64,000 nt of DNA from Chenopodium formosanum. Its lineage: Eukaryota; Streptophyta; Magnoliopsida; Caryophyllales; Amaranthaceae. The position numbers and the translations under genes are program-made. The stretch spans positions 8,499,001 through 8,563,000 of the forward strand of contig CM044876.1 in the NCBI GenBank assembly GCA_024500155.1. Direction: 5' to 3'. Each line of letters begins with the position of its first letter. Position 1 is the first letter of the stretch. Of this stretch, positions 45,646-55,504 are shown in pieces. Below the pieces are notes generated by a model. That model was not told where the DNA came from. It saw nothing but the letters and a program-made list of their open reading frames with translations, and did no database searches.

Positions 45646-46249
45646 CACACTTCATGCCAAAAGCGGCCCTGCTAATTACATCATTTGTAAATGACATTAA
45701 AATATCAGTCAAATTTACAACTGAAGATTGAGACTTTTTTATCTTTTCAATAACTAATGCAACTTCTTCTTCTCTAATTTCTCTAAAAGATGAGACTCTT
45801 TTGTTACTTAATAATTGCAACGCGCAAATACTCCTCATTTGCTTCCAATACTCTCCATACGGCGAAAAGGCCACATCCTTGCAGTCATAAAAAATACTGC
45901 TGGCAACCCGTGATTTCGGCCTGTTTGAGAAGATTATGTCATGAGTCTTCATGATTTCGCGGGCAGCATCTACCGATGAAACGACTAAGGTAGGCTTACC
46001 ACCCAAATGTAGCAACATAAGGTGGCCATATCGTTGTGACAATGAATGAAGTGAACGGTGAAGCAATGGATTTAGTTGATGAAGGTTCCCTATGATCGGA
46101 AGCTTTGGTGGAGATGGTGGGGAATTTTTTTTTGACGTCGTACTAGTTAAAAGGTTCTTGTACAAAAGTATAACAAAGACTAAGAATGGGATGAAGTAGA
46201 AAGGGTTAAAATTGAGTTTTTGCAACGATTGTAGAAATAGAATAAACAT
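44562..46249 (-). CDS. Cytochrome P450, CYP71 type, with altered I-helix (P450-3)
   Basis: 527 aa. Exon 1 is 46249-45266 and exon 2 is 45161-44562, with a short 104-bp phase-0 intron. The start at 46249 (MFILFLQSLQKL) aligns with P450-4; the open frame reaches 46285. Anchor, PPSPPKLPIIGN hinge, WKQMRS C-helix, KEALR, FRPERF and PFGGGRRICPG are intact. Oddities: (1) the I-helix reads AAGTEPIYALIEW, so the oxygen-activation Thr pair is Pro-Ile. (2) A TGCTGT hexamer repeat at 45610-45647 encodes an Asn-Ser run in the middle of exon 1. (3) Exon 1 ends with a near-duplicated AITRMKAIT. Either it has unusual chemistry (as in P450s that do not need proton delivery) or it is a weakened gene. The frame is fully open. 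Confidence 0.9.
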
Positions 46250-46387
46250 GGTTTCCATGTATTTTTCTGCTAGAGTAATAGACATTTTTTTTTTTTGGTG
46301 AGAGAAGTACGGAGTAATAGATAAGCTAAGTTTTTCTCAAAAAAAAATAGATAAGCTAAGTTATTTAATGTAACATTATGAAATTAT

Positions 46388-46402
46388 ACAAATATATATA
46401 TA
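46388..46402 (-). promoter_or_regulatory. Possible TATA region of P450-3
   Basis: TATATATATA run about 145 bp upstream of the chosen ATG. Confidence 0.35.
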
Positions 46403-46989
46403 AGGAATTAAGGATTAAGGATGAAGGGTAGTTGTTAATTATGTAATTCAGCAGCTACTAGAAAAGGAATTTTCAAAAAGTTGTCCTCACGTTATTTTTG
46501 TTTTTGTTTTTGTTTTTGTTTGTGGGTACCCTATAATTATAGAATTACACACAATGACACAATATATCTTCCAATTATAGTATCCCACACAATAGTACTT
46601 TTTATGGTTAAAAAATTTAATACATGGCAGACTATCATTGAACAAGTACTACTAGTGTACTAGGTACTTTATATGGAGGAGATTTAACTCAAGGTGCCAA
46701 ATTATTTTTATTACTACGTATTTTGTTTTAATGTTTGTTTGATTTCGATTTTACACTTTTTAAATAAAAGATACTTCATATATGATAATTTGGGATTTTA
46801 AAAAAATAAATTGTACCGAGGAGACTCATGAGCTAAGGCTCGACAGCCTGAAAAATTGGGTCTCGCTCGAGCTCGAGACTTCCTAAGGCTAAGCTTGGCT
46901 CGAGCTCTATACTCCTTAAGGCTCAAGACTCCTACAAGCTCGGCTCAAATTAGCTCCGTTCAGCTCAAGACTTAGGGGCTTTAGTATCA

Positions 46990-47910
46990 ATTAGTCTAAG
47001 GTGCACCCTTGTGCACCTTAGATAGGTGCAACAACGTTAAAAAAAATCAACACTACGCTCTACAAAATGAACATTTAGTAAACAAATATGAACATTTAGT
47101 AAATAAAATATGAACATGAAAAAAAAATGAACATTTAATAAAAAAATATGAACATGTAAAAAAAAATGAACATTTAATACTTATATGCATATGTTTCGTA
47201 ATCATATTATTTTTTTATTTCTTTAAATTTTTATGTTCATAATTAAATGCATTATATTCATAATGATATTTTATATGTTCATATATAATTTCATATATTC
47301 ATAATGTAAATATGTAGTGTTGTTCATGAAATATTAATTAAATCTGTTTATGCATATGTTGTCTTTCTTAAATGTTTATGTTCATATTTTTTTTACGTAT
47401 ATGTTCACCTTTTGAATGCTTATATTCACTTTAAGAAAACCAATGCTAACGTTCATATTTTGAAATGTTAAGTTCACTTTCTGAAATGCATCAGTTCATA
47501 TTTTTTATGCCTATGTTCACTTTATGAAAAGCTAATGTTCACATTTAAGGGAACCTATGCATATGTTTATATTTTGCATGATTATGTTCATTGATTAAAA
47601 AAAATGCACAAAATCAGATAATATTCAATTCGTTAGAATTAAGAAAATCATATACTACCTCCGTTAACATTTAGTTGCAACTTTATAATATTTTTTGTCT
47701 CTAAAATAATATCCTAAAGTTGCAACTAAATGTTAACGAAGGTAGTATAACCTAATCAATCGAAGTTAATCACAAAGTCACCACATAAGAAATTGAAAAT
47801 CACACATTTTTATGCCTAAGTTCACTTTCTGAAAAGCATATGTTCATATTTTTTATACCTATGTTGTTACACCTAATTCTAGGTGCATGAGTGTGTACCT
47901 AAGAATATGC
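46990..47910. repeat. AT-rich element with repeated TATGTTCA(C/T)
   Basis: It starts near CTAAGGTGCACCCTTGTGCA and ends near TAGGTGCATGAGTGTGTACC. TATGTTCAT / ATGTTCACTTT recurs throughout. Similar in style to 29100-30090. Confidence 0.45.
47655..47745. mobile_element. Stowaway MITE
   Basis: CTACCTCCGTTAACATTTAG to CTAAATGTTAACGAAGGTAG, with TA borders. Confidence 0.8.
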
Positions 47911-48056
47911 GCTTTAGTATTTAACCCATTTAATAAGGGCCCAAATGTTGTCCATAGTCATTGTTTCTTAGATAATCAAAGTTTGCTATTATAACTTTCA
48001 TATTCTATCCCTTGCTACAATCTTTCTTTCCTCTTTTTTTTTTTAATTTTATTTTA

Positions 48057-48278
48057 GGGCCTGTTATCATTGACTGAACTCAGCTGAATTGAACTGAACT
48101 AAACTAGACAGAACTGAACTTATTAGAGCTGAACTGAATTGAACTAAATTGAAATGAATATTTTATAAGAGAAGGAAATTAGGAGCTGAACTGAACTGAA
48201 CTGATTAGAGCCGAACTGATTAGAGCCGAACTGAACTGAACTGAAATAAACTGAAAATAAACGTATTAGAACAGGCCC
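48057..48278. mobile_element. Tourist-like MITE, CAGTT-rich
   Basis: GGGCCTGTTATC to GAACAGGCCC, with TTA on both sides and expanded GAACTGAACTGA arrays. Confidence 0.75.
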
Positions 48279-48884
48279 TTAGTTCTTCTTTATAAACAAT
48301 AACAAAAATCATCAACTAAAGCTCTAAAACTTAACAAGAACACTAGACTTACGAAGATTAATTTTAGTCTCTAAGCCTTAAATATGAAGAAAATTTTGTG
48401 CTAATAATTAATTTATTAAAATTATATTATACGAAAAAAAAACTTGAGCTTGCTCACGAGCTTTCGAGCTGAGCCAAGGATCGCTCAAGCTTGGCTCGTT
48501 AACAACTCGAGTTGAGCCTGAGCTTGAGTCGAGCTCACTCAAGTGGAGCCTATACTGAGCTTTCGTCGAGCTGAGTCTCAAACAATTCACGAAGTAGGCT
48601 TGGCTCGTTAACGCTCCTACCATGTTTAAGCAAATTTGAGTCTTCCTTTGGTTGTTCATAACCCATGTCATCCACATTACATTACAAATATATTAACATG
48701 ATTTTTCCCAATTTTGATCACATGACCCTAAATATGGTTATAAGCATATAACATTTAACTTAACCACTAAATCATGAAATCTTAGCTTTGAATGCTATTT
48801 TCTATGGTAAACTTCTAATAAGTGAAGATCGATCAATAGACCAGGCCAGTGTAATGCCCTGGCTAAAAGCTACAAATATACTTA

Positions 48885-48974
48885 CTACCTCCGTTACATA
48901 TTATTTGCAACGATTAGATATTTTTTCTCTCTATTTTATGTCACATCGTTGCAAATAATATGTAACGGAGGTAG
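48885..48974. mobile_element. Stowaway MITE
   Basis: CTACCTCCGTTACATATTAT to ATAATATGTAACGGAGGTAG hairpin. Confidence 0.8.
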
Positions 48975-49144
48975 AATATTATTAAATGTAAACTTGATAA
49001 CTTTGTTTTGATGTATACTTACATCTTATCAAAGGTTAATACTTTGCATTATTGATATTCTTCATACATGCATGTAAAAATTAACGATTAGATTTATACT
49101 TTATACACGGCGCAAATTCAAATTTGACACTTTATTTGGGGTGG

Positions 49145-49352
49145 AGGTCTCTTCATCTTAAAGTAATAATATTCAGTAAAAATAACTTGGTTCAGCAAAA
49201 ATAAAATATGTTTAATCATTACAAATAAGTAATTTTAAAGAAGTAATATAGTAGAGAATCAGTATAGATGATTTCTATTCAGTAAATTGATTTCAGTTCA
49301 ATAAAAATAATTTTTTCATCAGCAAATTAAAAATAAGGTGAAAAGACTACTA
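49145..49352. mobile_element. MITE, CACTTCACCTT family (partial)
   Basis: Internal TTCAGTAAAAATAACTTGG and TTCAGCAAAAATAA units, ending AAAATAAGGTGAAAAGAC. Confidence 0.45.
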
Positions 49353-49509
49353 CTACACTGCTTAATTTCGAAAAATATACTCCCTTCACCCAATAATAAC
49401 TGACACACTTGACTTTTTGTCAACTTTGACCATTCTTTTTAATACTCTAAATAATATTTTGATGAAAATCTGATATTCCAATAATATCTTATATACTAGT
49501 ACTAAAAGA

Positions 49510-49669
49510 CAGTGGCGGAGCCAAGGGGGGCTGGCGTGGGCCATGTCCTCACCCTTTATTGTATATATTAATGTAAAGTAGCAACAAATTACATGTGCCA
49601 AGTTATAGTAGAGTTGGTTTAGTTGTTTATAGTATGAATGCATTTAGTCAAATTCTGGCTCCGCCACTG
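49510..49669. mobile_element. hAT-type MITE
   Basis: 160 bp with inverted ends CAGTGGCGGAGCCA / TGGCTCCGCCACTG and an exact 8-bp target duplication CTAAAAGA (49502-49509, 49670-49677). Confidence 0.88.
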
Positions 49670-49701
49670 CTAAAAGATAAATCTAACAATTTTTTTTATT
49701 A

Positions 49702-49792
49702 CTCCCCCCGTCCCTAAATTACATTTCTACGTCTCTCTATTATGTGAGGAATAAATGCTAGAAATATGAATATAATTTAGGGACGGAGGAAG
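49702..49792. mobile_element. Stowaway MITE
   Basis: CTCCCCCCGTCCCTAAATTA to TAATTTAGGGACGGAGGAAG. It resembles the copy at 8817-8907. Confidence 0.8.
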
Positions 49793-49814
49793 TACACATT
49801 TTACTTTTTACGTA

Positions 49815-50160
49815 CTCCCTCAACCCTTAATATAAAGCCTCATTTTAAGTAAACCAAAATACAATGCCTCTTTCTATTTAAAGGTTGTATTTTTTGCTAT
49901 TATTACTCCATTTTTGATGAGTTGTCATCTTTTTTCCTTTACTTTTTTTGTACATTTAACATCAATTTCCAACACTTTCTCTCTCTATCTCTTCAATTAA
50001 TCCCAACTACGGAGTACTTTTTTTTTCTTTTCTCTATTTCTATCTAACCCCACATACACATATGTACTCTTAATCATTAATTTTAAAAATTTACAACTTT
50101 GTTAATTTCCGTGAAAAAATAAAAAAAAATTTTGTACGAAGTATTAAGGGACGGAGGAAG
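49815..50160. mobile_element. Longer Stowaway-like MITE
   Basis: CTCCCTCAACCCTTAATATA to GTATTAAGGGACGGAGGAAG, 346 bp, no coding capacity. Confidence 0.65.
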
Positions 50161-50447
50161 TATTGTATAATATCTTAAAAAAAAAAAAAAAAAAAAAAAA
50201 GGTTCAAACGTAACAAAAAAAAGTCCTCAATTATCATGGAGTGTAGGGAGCACTGTGTATTTGAAAGTTAATGTACGTGATTCATGCCACAAACTTTTAG
50301 AAGGGTACACAAGCTCGAAGCTCCCATAGTCCCATTGATAAACACAAACCAACCATTGTACGTGATTCACAACATGCCGACGTACTATGTATTTGCTACA
50401 TTTAACACGTGCCCTTCCGCTCTTCGTTTCTTAAGTAATGTTACAAT

Positions 50448-50451
<4 letters not shown>

Positions 50452-50494
<43 letters not shown>
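50452..50494. repeat. Poly(T) tract
   Basis: Uninterrupted T run of roughly 43 bases. Confidence 0.95.
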
Positions 50495-50496
<2 letters not shown>

Positions 50497-51213
50497 CATT
50501 GCTTAGCATTTTATTAATCGCAATTTCATAATCTTTCTTTACTTCATCGATCATCTACCTAAAACTTTGAGTTAGTATGTACTCCATGCATCTTTAGATT
50601 TGAACATGAGGCAAATATTAAGACGGGGGCAAATATTTCCTTATCAACTTTAATTGCAACCTCATATTTATAATGAAGCGATAAAAAAGAAATAAAGGGA
50701 GTACTATAATAGATAAATAATGTACATAAGATCAACAATCGTCAAGGAATTGTTGGACACAAAAAAAAATGAAACGTGGTGGACACCTCAGCTCCATGCT
50801 ATCATGTTGAATAACGTGGCAGGTATCCAAGAAGTTGTCATGATATAATGACAGTATATGTACTTGATGTTTTAACTATGTAATTCACTGAGGAGTCCTA
50901 CTCTAATCGTCTCATTTTGGTTGTCATTATCGTCTTTTAAATCAAGTTTGATTTAGGTAATATTCATATTTGTCGAGTTTGATTTATCATTTATGTGACA
51001 TTCATGCTTAAATTATGATTTTTTTAACAGCTAAGATAGACAAACATAAATTATTTAAAAGTACAATACACTTACACACTTTATAACTTTTTAACTGTGA
51101 ATCGTTTTTTTTTCTTTTTTTTTTTCTTACTAAAAACTCATTTACTTCTATTCCACATTACTCGTAATTGTAATGCTTTCCTTATTGCATACTATTACTT
51201 ATTGCTGTTGTAA
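50495..51213. other. Intergenic, nothing recognised
   Basis: AT-rich, no gene or clear element ends. Confidence 0.45.
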
Positions 51214-51430
51214 AGGCCTGTTCACATTTACTTAATTGAGCTGTATATACTGAACTGAACTGATTGGAGCTGAACTGAACTGAACTGAACTGAATGGAAC
51301 TGAAATGAATATTTTATGAGAAAAGAAAATTAGGAACTGAACTGAACTGATTGGAGCTGAACTGAACTGAACTGATTAGAGTTGAACAGAATTGAAATGA
51401 ACTGAAATTAAGCTGAAATGAACAAGCTCT
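51214..51430. mobile_element. Tourist-like MITE, CAGTT-rich
   Basis: AGGCCTGTTCACATTTACTT to GAAATGAACAAGC. Long CTGAACTGAACTGA arrays broken by GATTGGAG. Confidence 0.65.
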
Positions 51431-51794
51431 AAGTTTTGTAACACTTCAATAATATTATATGCAAAGAAAATCTTCTTTTTACTAACTCGATACGGAGTAT
51501 TAAACACAACATATAGAATTACAAAACTAACTAAATGATTGACGTGATTAACGTGAATAAGTGCTTTATCCAACTTTAATGAAATTACACCAAACACGGC
51601 CTTATTTGAAAGAGTAACGAGTGGCTATAAAGAAAAGAGGAGCTCGCTTGTTAACATTACTGATAGCAACGTTTTCAACCATGGCGCTACCGTCACACAG
51701 GGCCACAGGCTACTCCAACAAGCAACTTCCATCGAACTTACAGACATGATTCGCAACGACAAGCTCAACATTAATCACGACAAATAACATCCAA

Positions 51795-52047
51795 GGGTGT
51801 AACTTTCTCATACATTCGATGTATAGTAATTTACTGTACATCGAGGGTCACCTTTATCAAATTTAGGGTCACTTTTACAATTTTTTGACTAATTTTTATA
51901 AAACCTACATACTTTGTAACTTTTATTTATGTCAGGGTAACTTTTATTTATACTAGGATAACTTTTTGCTCATTTTAGAATAACTTATAACGGATGTACA
52001 ATGTTTATTGTACATTCGATTTATTTTAAAGTTTATGCAAGGTTATA
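51795..52047. mobile_element. Insert inside the P450 pseudogene, related to 2980-3353
   Basis: It begins near CATTCGATGTATAGTAATTT and ends near TTGTACATTCGATTTATT, with GGGTCACTTTTACAA and GGGTAACTTTTATTTAT units. The element at 3085-3310 has the same units in reverse complement, between CGGATGTTCAGTAAATTACT ends. Confidence 0.55.
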
Positions 52048-52090
52048 TATATTCTTCTACCCCCTTCAAATTGAATACAAGCAGTTAATA

Positions 52091-52155
52091 CTACCTCCGT
52101 TACAAGTTATGTGCAACGATTAATAATCGTTGCACATAACTTGTAACGGAGGTAG
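52091..52155. mobile_element. Stowaway MITE in the P450 pseudogene
   Basis: A 65-bp near-perfect palindrome, CTACCTCCGTTACAAGTTAT to ATAACTTGTAACGGAGGTAG, with TA on both sides. It interrupts the remnant of exon 2. Confidence 0.9.
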
Positions 52156-52351
52156 TAATTAAAAATCTTGTTCCTTGTAGTACTATATATCTAGGAATCT
52201 ATTAGGACGAAACTCCACAGGTTCATCCCGAGTAATCGTATCTATATCATCCTCACATATACCGCACAACTGCCATTGCATCCAACAATTTTTCGAACCA
52301 CTTGTTAGTTGCAGTATTTCATAACTCTAGGATGCCTAATTTACTCAATTA

Positions 52352-53357
52352 CTAGATGTAAGCCCGTGGCGATGCACGGTTTTTAAATATTTCATTTTGT
52401 ATTTTTTTTTGTAATTTCTTAATATTTTTTGTATTTATTTTCTATTCTTTTATGTTAACATTAATTTAAGGTAAAATATTGTGTTAATTTTTAAATTATT
52501 CTTATTTAAATTTTACTTATATAGAACTTGAATTTATAAATTGAAATACGTAGTAAATATTATCTCATTCATCGGATAGTTAGATAAAATCATTAAATCA
52601 AAATCTATTTTTTAATTTCTAATTATTTGTTAAAATAATATAAATACTAATGTAAAAGATAATATAAAAGATAATTTTTTTTTTTTTTTTTCATAATTTA
52701 AATCTTAAATTACTATTTTTTGTTTTCATTTCTCAAATTTCATTTATTAATTTTATTTTAAATGGCGAATGAAAATTTAAATTCTAAATTAATATATAAA
52801 TCTAATTTTTCGTTGGTCGAAATATTATTTTTTCTTATGTGGCGTGCAATGCACGAATTTTTGTATACATTTTGTATATAAATATTTTTTTTGGTGATCT
52901 CTTAATTTTTTTCTTGCATTTTAAGTTTTAAAATTTTGTATGAAGATATCATATTATCAGATATAATATAATTTTTAGTTTTTGGCTTCAAAAAAAAAAT
53001 ATATATATATAATTTTTAGTTTTTTAAATAATTTAAATTCTAATATCTAAAGATAATTTTTAGTTTTTTAAATAATATAAATCCTGATATCTAAAGATAA
53101 TTTTTAGTTTTGTAACAAACAAAAATGATAAAATTTAGTGTTTATAAATAATTAAAATCCTAATAAATTATTATTCGTCATTTTTACCTACGTGGCAAAA
53201 ATTTAAAATTTCATTCGTCACTTTTGTTGAGGTGGCGAGCGATTTTTTTAATTCTAAAATAAAATAGAAATCTAATTTTTCATTGGTAAAAAATATACCT
53301 TTTCTTACGTGGCGCTCCCGCTCTCGAAAAATGCCTACTTTATTTATATATATTAGA
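52352..53357 (-). mobile_element. Non-autonomous Helitron in the P450 pseudogene
   Basis: Read on the minus strand it starts TCTAATATATATAAATAAAG (5' T at 53357) and ends with hairpin CCGTG-CATCGC-CACGG, an 8-nt spacer and CTAG (52355-52352). It is inserted between A and T with no target duplication. 1006 bp, no Rep/helicase. It contains internal repeats of TTTTTAGTTTTTTAAATAAT. It sits within what was the intron of the P450 copy, near the exon 2 border. Confidence 0.85.
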
Positions 53358-53823
53358 TTATCGGCCATTCTACGAGTGAAGGTTGTGTCAATCCTTTATG
53401 TGTCAAAATTAGTACCATTGGATGTAGTAATTTAGCAAAGCATGTAATATAATTTACCAAACTTTGGTATTGTCCATTGGAAGAGCATCATTGTTCTCTT
53501 GCTGAGATCCAAGCAAATTTTCTACTAAGTTTTGTGATTTTACTTCATAAATGATTTTAACAATGTAATATGTCATTTTTTTAGGATTATTGACCAACCT
53601 TTAGGTTTAAGTTGCATAAATTACTCGAGCAAGAGCTAATCAAAAGCAGGCAGAGTTAAAATTTGCATACGTTTGGATAGATTTTTTTGGCACAAATTTC
53701 AGGCTTATTTTTTCTAGATTTAAATTTTACAACAATTTTAGCCCGGCCTAAAATAGCCCCAAAAACATGCTATTTTGGTCCAATGCCAATAAGTGGATTG
53801 ATTTGTAACAAGGGTACTCCCTT

Positions 53824-53858
<35 letters not shown>

Positions 53859-53905
53859 GAGTGTTTTTTTTAAAATGCATCATTTTTATTTGGTAACTTT
53901 ATACT

Positions 53906-54404
53906 ACATCCTCTGTTTTCATTTACTTGCAACACTTAAAAAGGAAATGTCACAATACTTGCAACACACTATAAAAGAAAAGTTACTTTAGGGAAAAAAC
54001 TATATTATTTCCCTTATTTAAAGCACATGACCCACTAAATTACACTCCTAACAACCATTCATCCTATATTAAAGTTTATTATATCATGTAAACCCCACCT
54101 TTCTTAATTATTGCGCTAAAGGGTGTATTGCATCTAAAAGAAAACGTAGGAACGAAGTATATTTTATCATTTCTCTCTCTTACATTAAACCCCAATCAAT
54201 TTGTTTTATCATTTCTTTCTCTTCTAAGGTCTCACTAAAATAATAAAAATATCTATCCTCAATCACATACTTTCTCTTTCATGGTCTCCATCTTACTTTT
54301 ACTATAATAATTTATTCACCTACTCACAATATTATATTACTCTCCTAAAACTTTGTGCAATCCAAAGAGATGCAAATAAATAAAAAAAACGGGTGGAGCT
54401 AAGT
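53906..54404. mobile_element. Stowaway-like MITE, long form
   Basis: CTACATCCTCTGTTTTCATT at the left, against AAACGGGTGGAGCTAAGTAG at the right. The ends are imperfectly inverted and the interior is pyrimidine-rich. Confidence 0.4.
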
Positions 54405-54568
54405 AGTATGAAAAACCAAAAGCTAACATATCAGAGTCTATAACAAGGTTTCATCCTAAAATCAAAAATCAATTCCACTTGGATTATAAACTAAAAAGAG
54501 CTTTGCTTCTTTTTCAATTTGAAACAAACACTACTCACACTTACACGTACTAAATGGCCATTAGGGTC

Positions 54569-54841
54569 TTACTTTGTGTTAAGACTTTCCTCATTCTCTG
54601 TTGTATAAACGCAAACGTAAAATAACCCGCCTACCGCATAGTATACCTTCAAAATCTCATCGGCAATAATGGCATTATCCATAACAAATGTATCCCATCC
54701 GTTCTTAAGAATCATTGGTCGACTAGATAGAACCGTATGTCCAAGAATAGTTACATCCCACGAACGACCGCAATTACCTCGCATAACTCTTACAGTCTCG
54801 ACAATTCGATTCAATAATGGTCTCCATTCTGCGGAAAGTTG
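54569..54841 (-). CDS. B3-domain fragment or terminal exon
   Basis: A 90-residue frame that opens at an AG acceptor (TGTATAG before 54841) and ends in a stop at 54569. It has a B3 DNA-binding domain signature: GRSWDVTI, then LKNGWDTFVMDN, then DEILKVYY and FYVCVY. This corresponds to the C-terminal two thirds of a plant B3/REM-type domain. No upstream exon carrying the start was found in the 650 bp before P450-4's 3' end, so it is either the last exon of an unrecognised gene or a pseudogene. The GD usually seen after the FV-DN motif is AD here. Confidence 0.55.
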   Translation of the reverse strand, partial: QLSAEWRPLLNRIVETVRVMRGNCGRSWDVTILGHTVLSSRPMILKNGWDTFVMDNAIIADEILKVYYAVGGLFYVCVYTTENEESLNTK

Positions 54842-54869
54842 CTATACAATGACAACCATAAGTTAAACT

Positions 54870-55504
54870 CATGTAAGTACTCTTTTTAATTGACTCTTAA
54901 CGACATGTTAGTGTAGGAATGATTGACATTATAACTTAATGGTCATGTTGTTAAATACGGGTCTAGACCGCACCCGTCACAGGAGAGTGCAAGCCCACCA
55001 CTTTACAAGACCAAGGAGGTTCCACCTCAAAACCATATGGCAATGAGGGGAGTAGCCCCTTAGCCTTATATTGTGGTGGTAACTCTTGAATTCTTTCAAT
55101 GTGGGATTTCATAACCACTACACTCCCCTTTCAGTGTTTAATGTGGGACAAGAAGAATGCTCACATGTGGGTTGTTCATGGGCTCAATACATGTGATTCT
55201 TGAATGTTATGGTAGTGCATAGACAATCATCGTATGTTGGTATTTATAACAGGCCATGAGTAGTTGTTCTTGTTGGGGAAAATATGCCACAAATAGTAAA
55301 TGTATGTTTGTGAACAGGGGAGATTCCACACATTATTGTAGGACATGCAAATTTTAGTGTAGGACATTGAACCATAATATAAATAATAAACCTATCATTC
55401 AGTTGCTACTATAAATCATAAAGCACCTGTGATAGTAACAAACCATTGCAATATCACTTAAAACTATTGATTAAACAGCATGCAATTAATTAACATAATT
55501 TAGC
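54870..55504. other. Intergenic, with an ordered repeat-like segment
   Basis: At 54965-55145 a stretch including CAATGAGGGGAGTAGCCCC and two copies of AATGTGGGA looks like a dispersed repeat, but I cannot name its class. Confidence 0.35.

Larger units (their letters stand above)
46811..48620. repeat. Composite repeat with GCTCGAGCT-rich arms
   Basis: Arms at 46815-46975 and 48435-48620 are rich in GAGCTCGAG / GCTCGGCTC / AAGCTTGGCTCG motifs in opposite senses. Between them lie an AT-rich ATGTTCA(T/C) element, a Stowaway and a Tourist MITE. It may be one old TIR element with nested insertions. No transposase frame seen. Confidence 0.4.
51640..53560 (-). pseudogene. Shredded CYP71-type P450 pseudogene
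   Basis: Fragments on the minus strand match the neighbouring P450 genes in order. At 53455-53560 is the 3' end of exon 1 with its donor region. At 52251-52362 is the start of exon 2 (CATAACTCTAGGATGCCTAA is shared with P450-5 at 61788). At 52161-52250 is the PERF region (CTAGGAATCT, GGACGAAACTCC). At 52048-52085 is the haem-loop region (ATTCTTCTACC). At 51640-51794 is the C-terminal part (GCAACTTCCATCGAACTTAC). It is broken by an insert at 51795-52047, a Stowaway at 52091-52155, a Helitron at 52352-53357 and small deletions. Most of exon 1 is missing. No frame survives. Nearest relatives appear to be P450-4 and P450-5. Confidence 0.85.
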
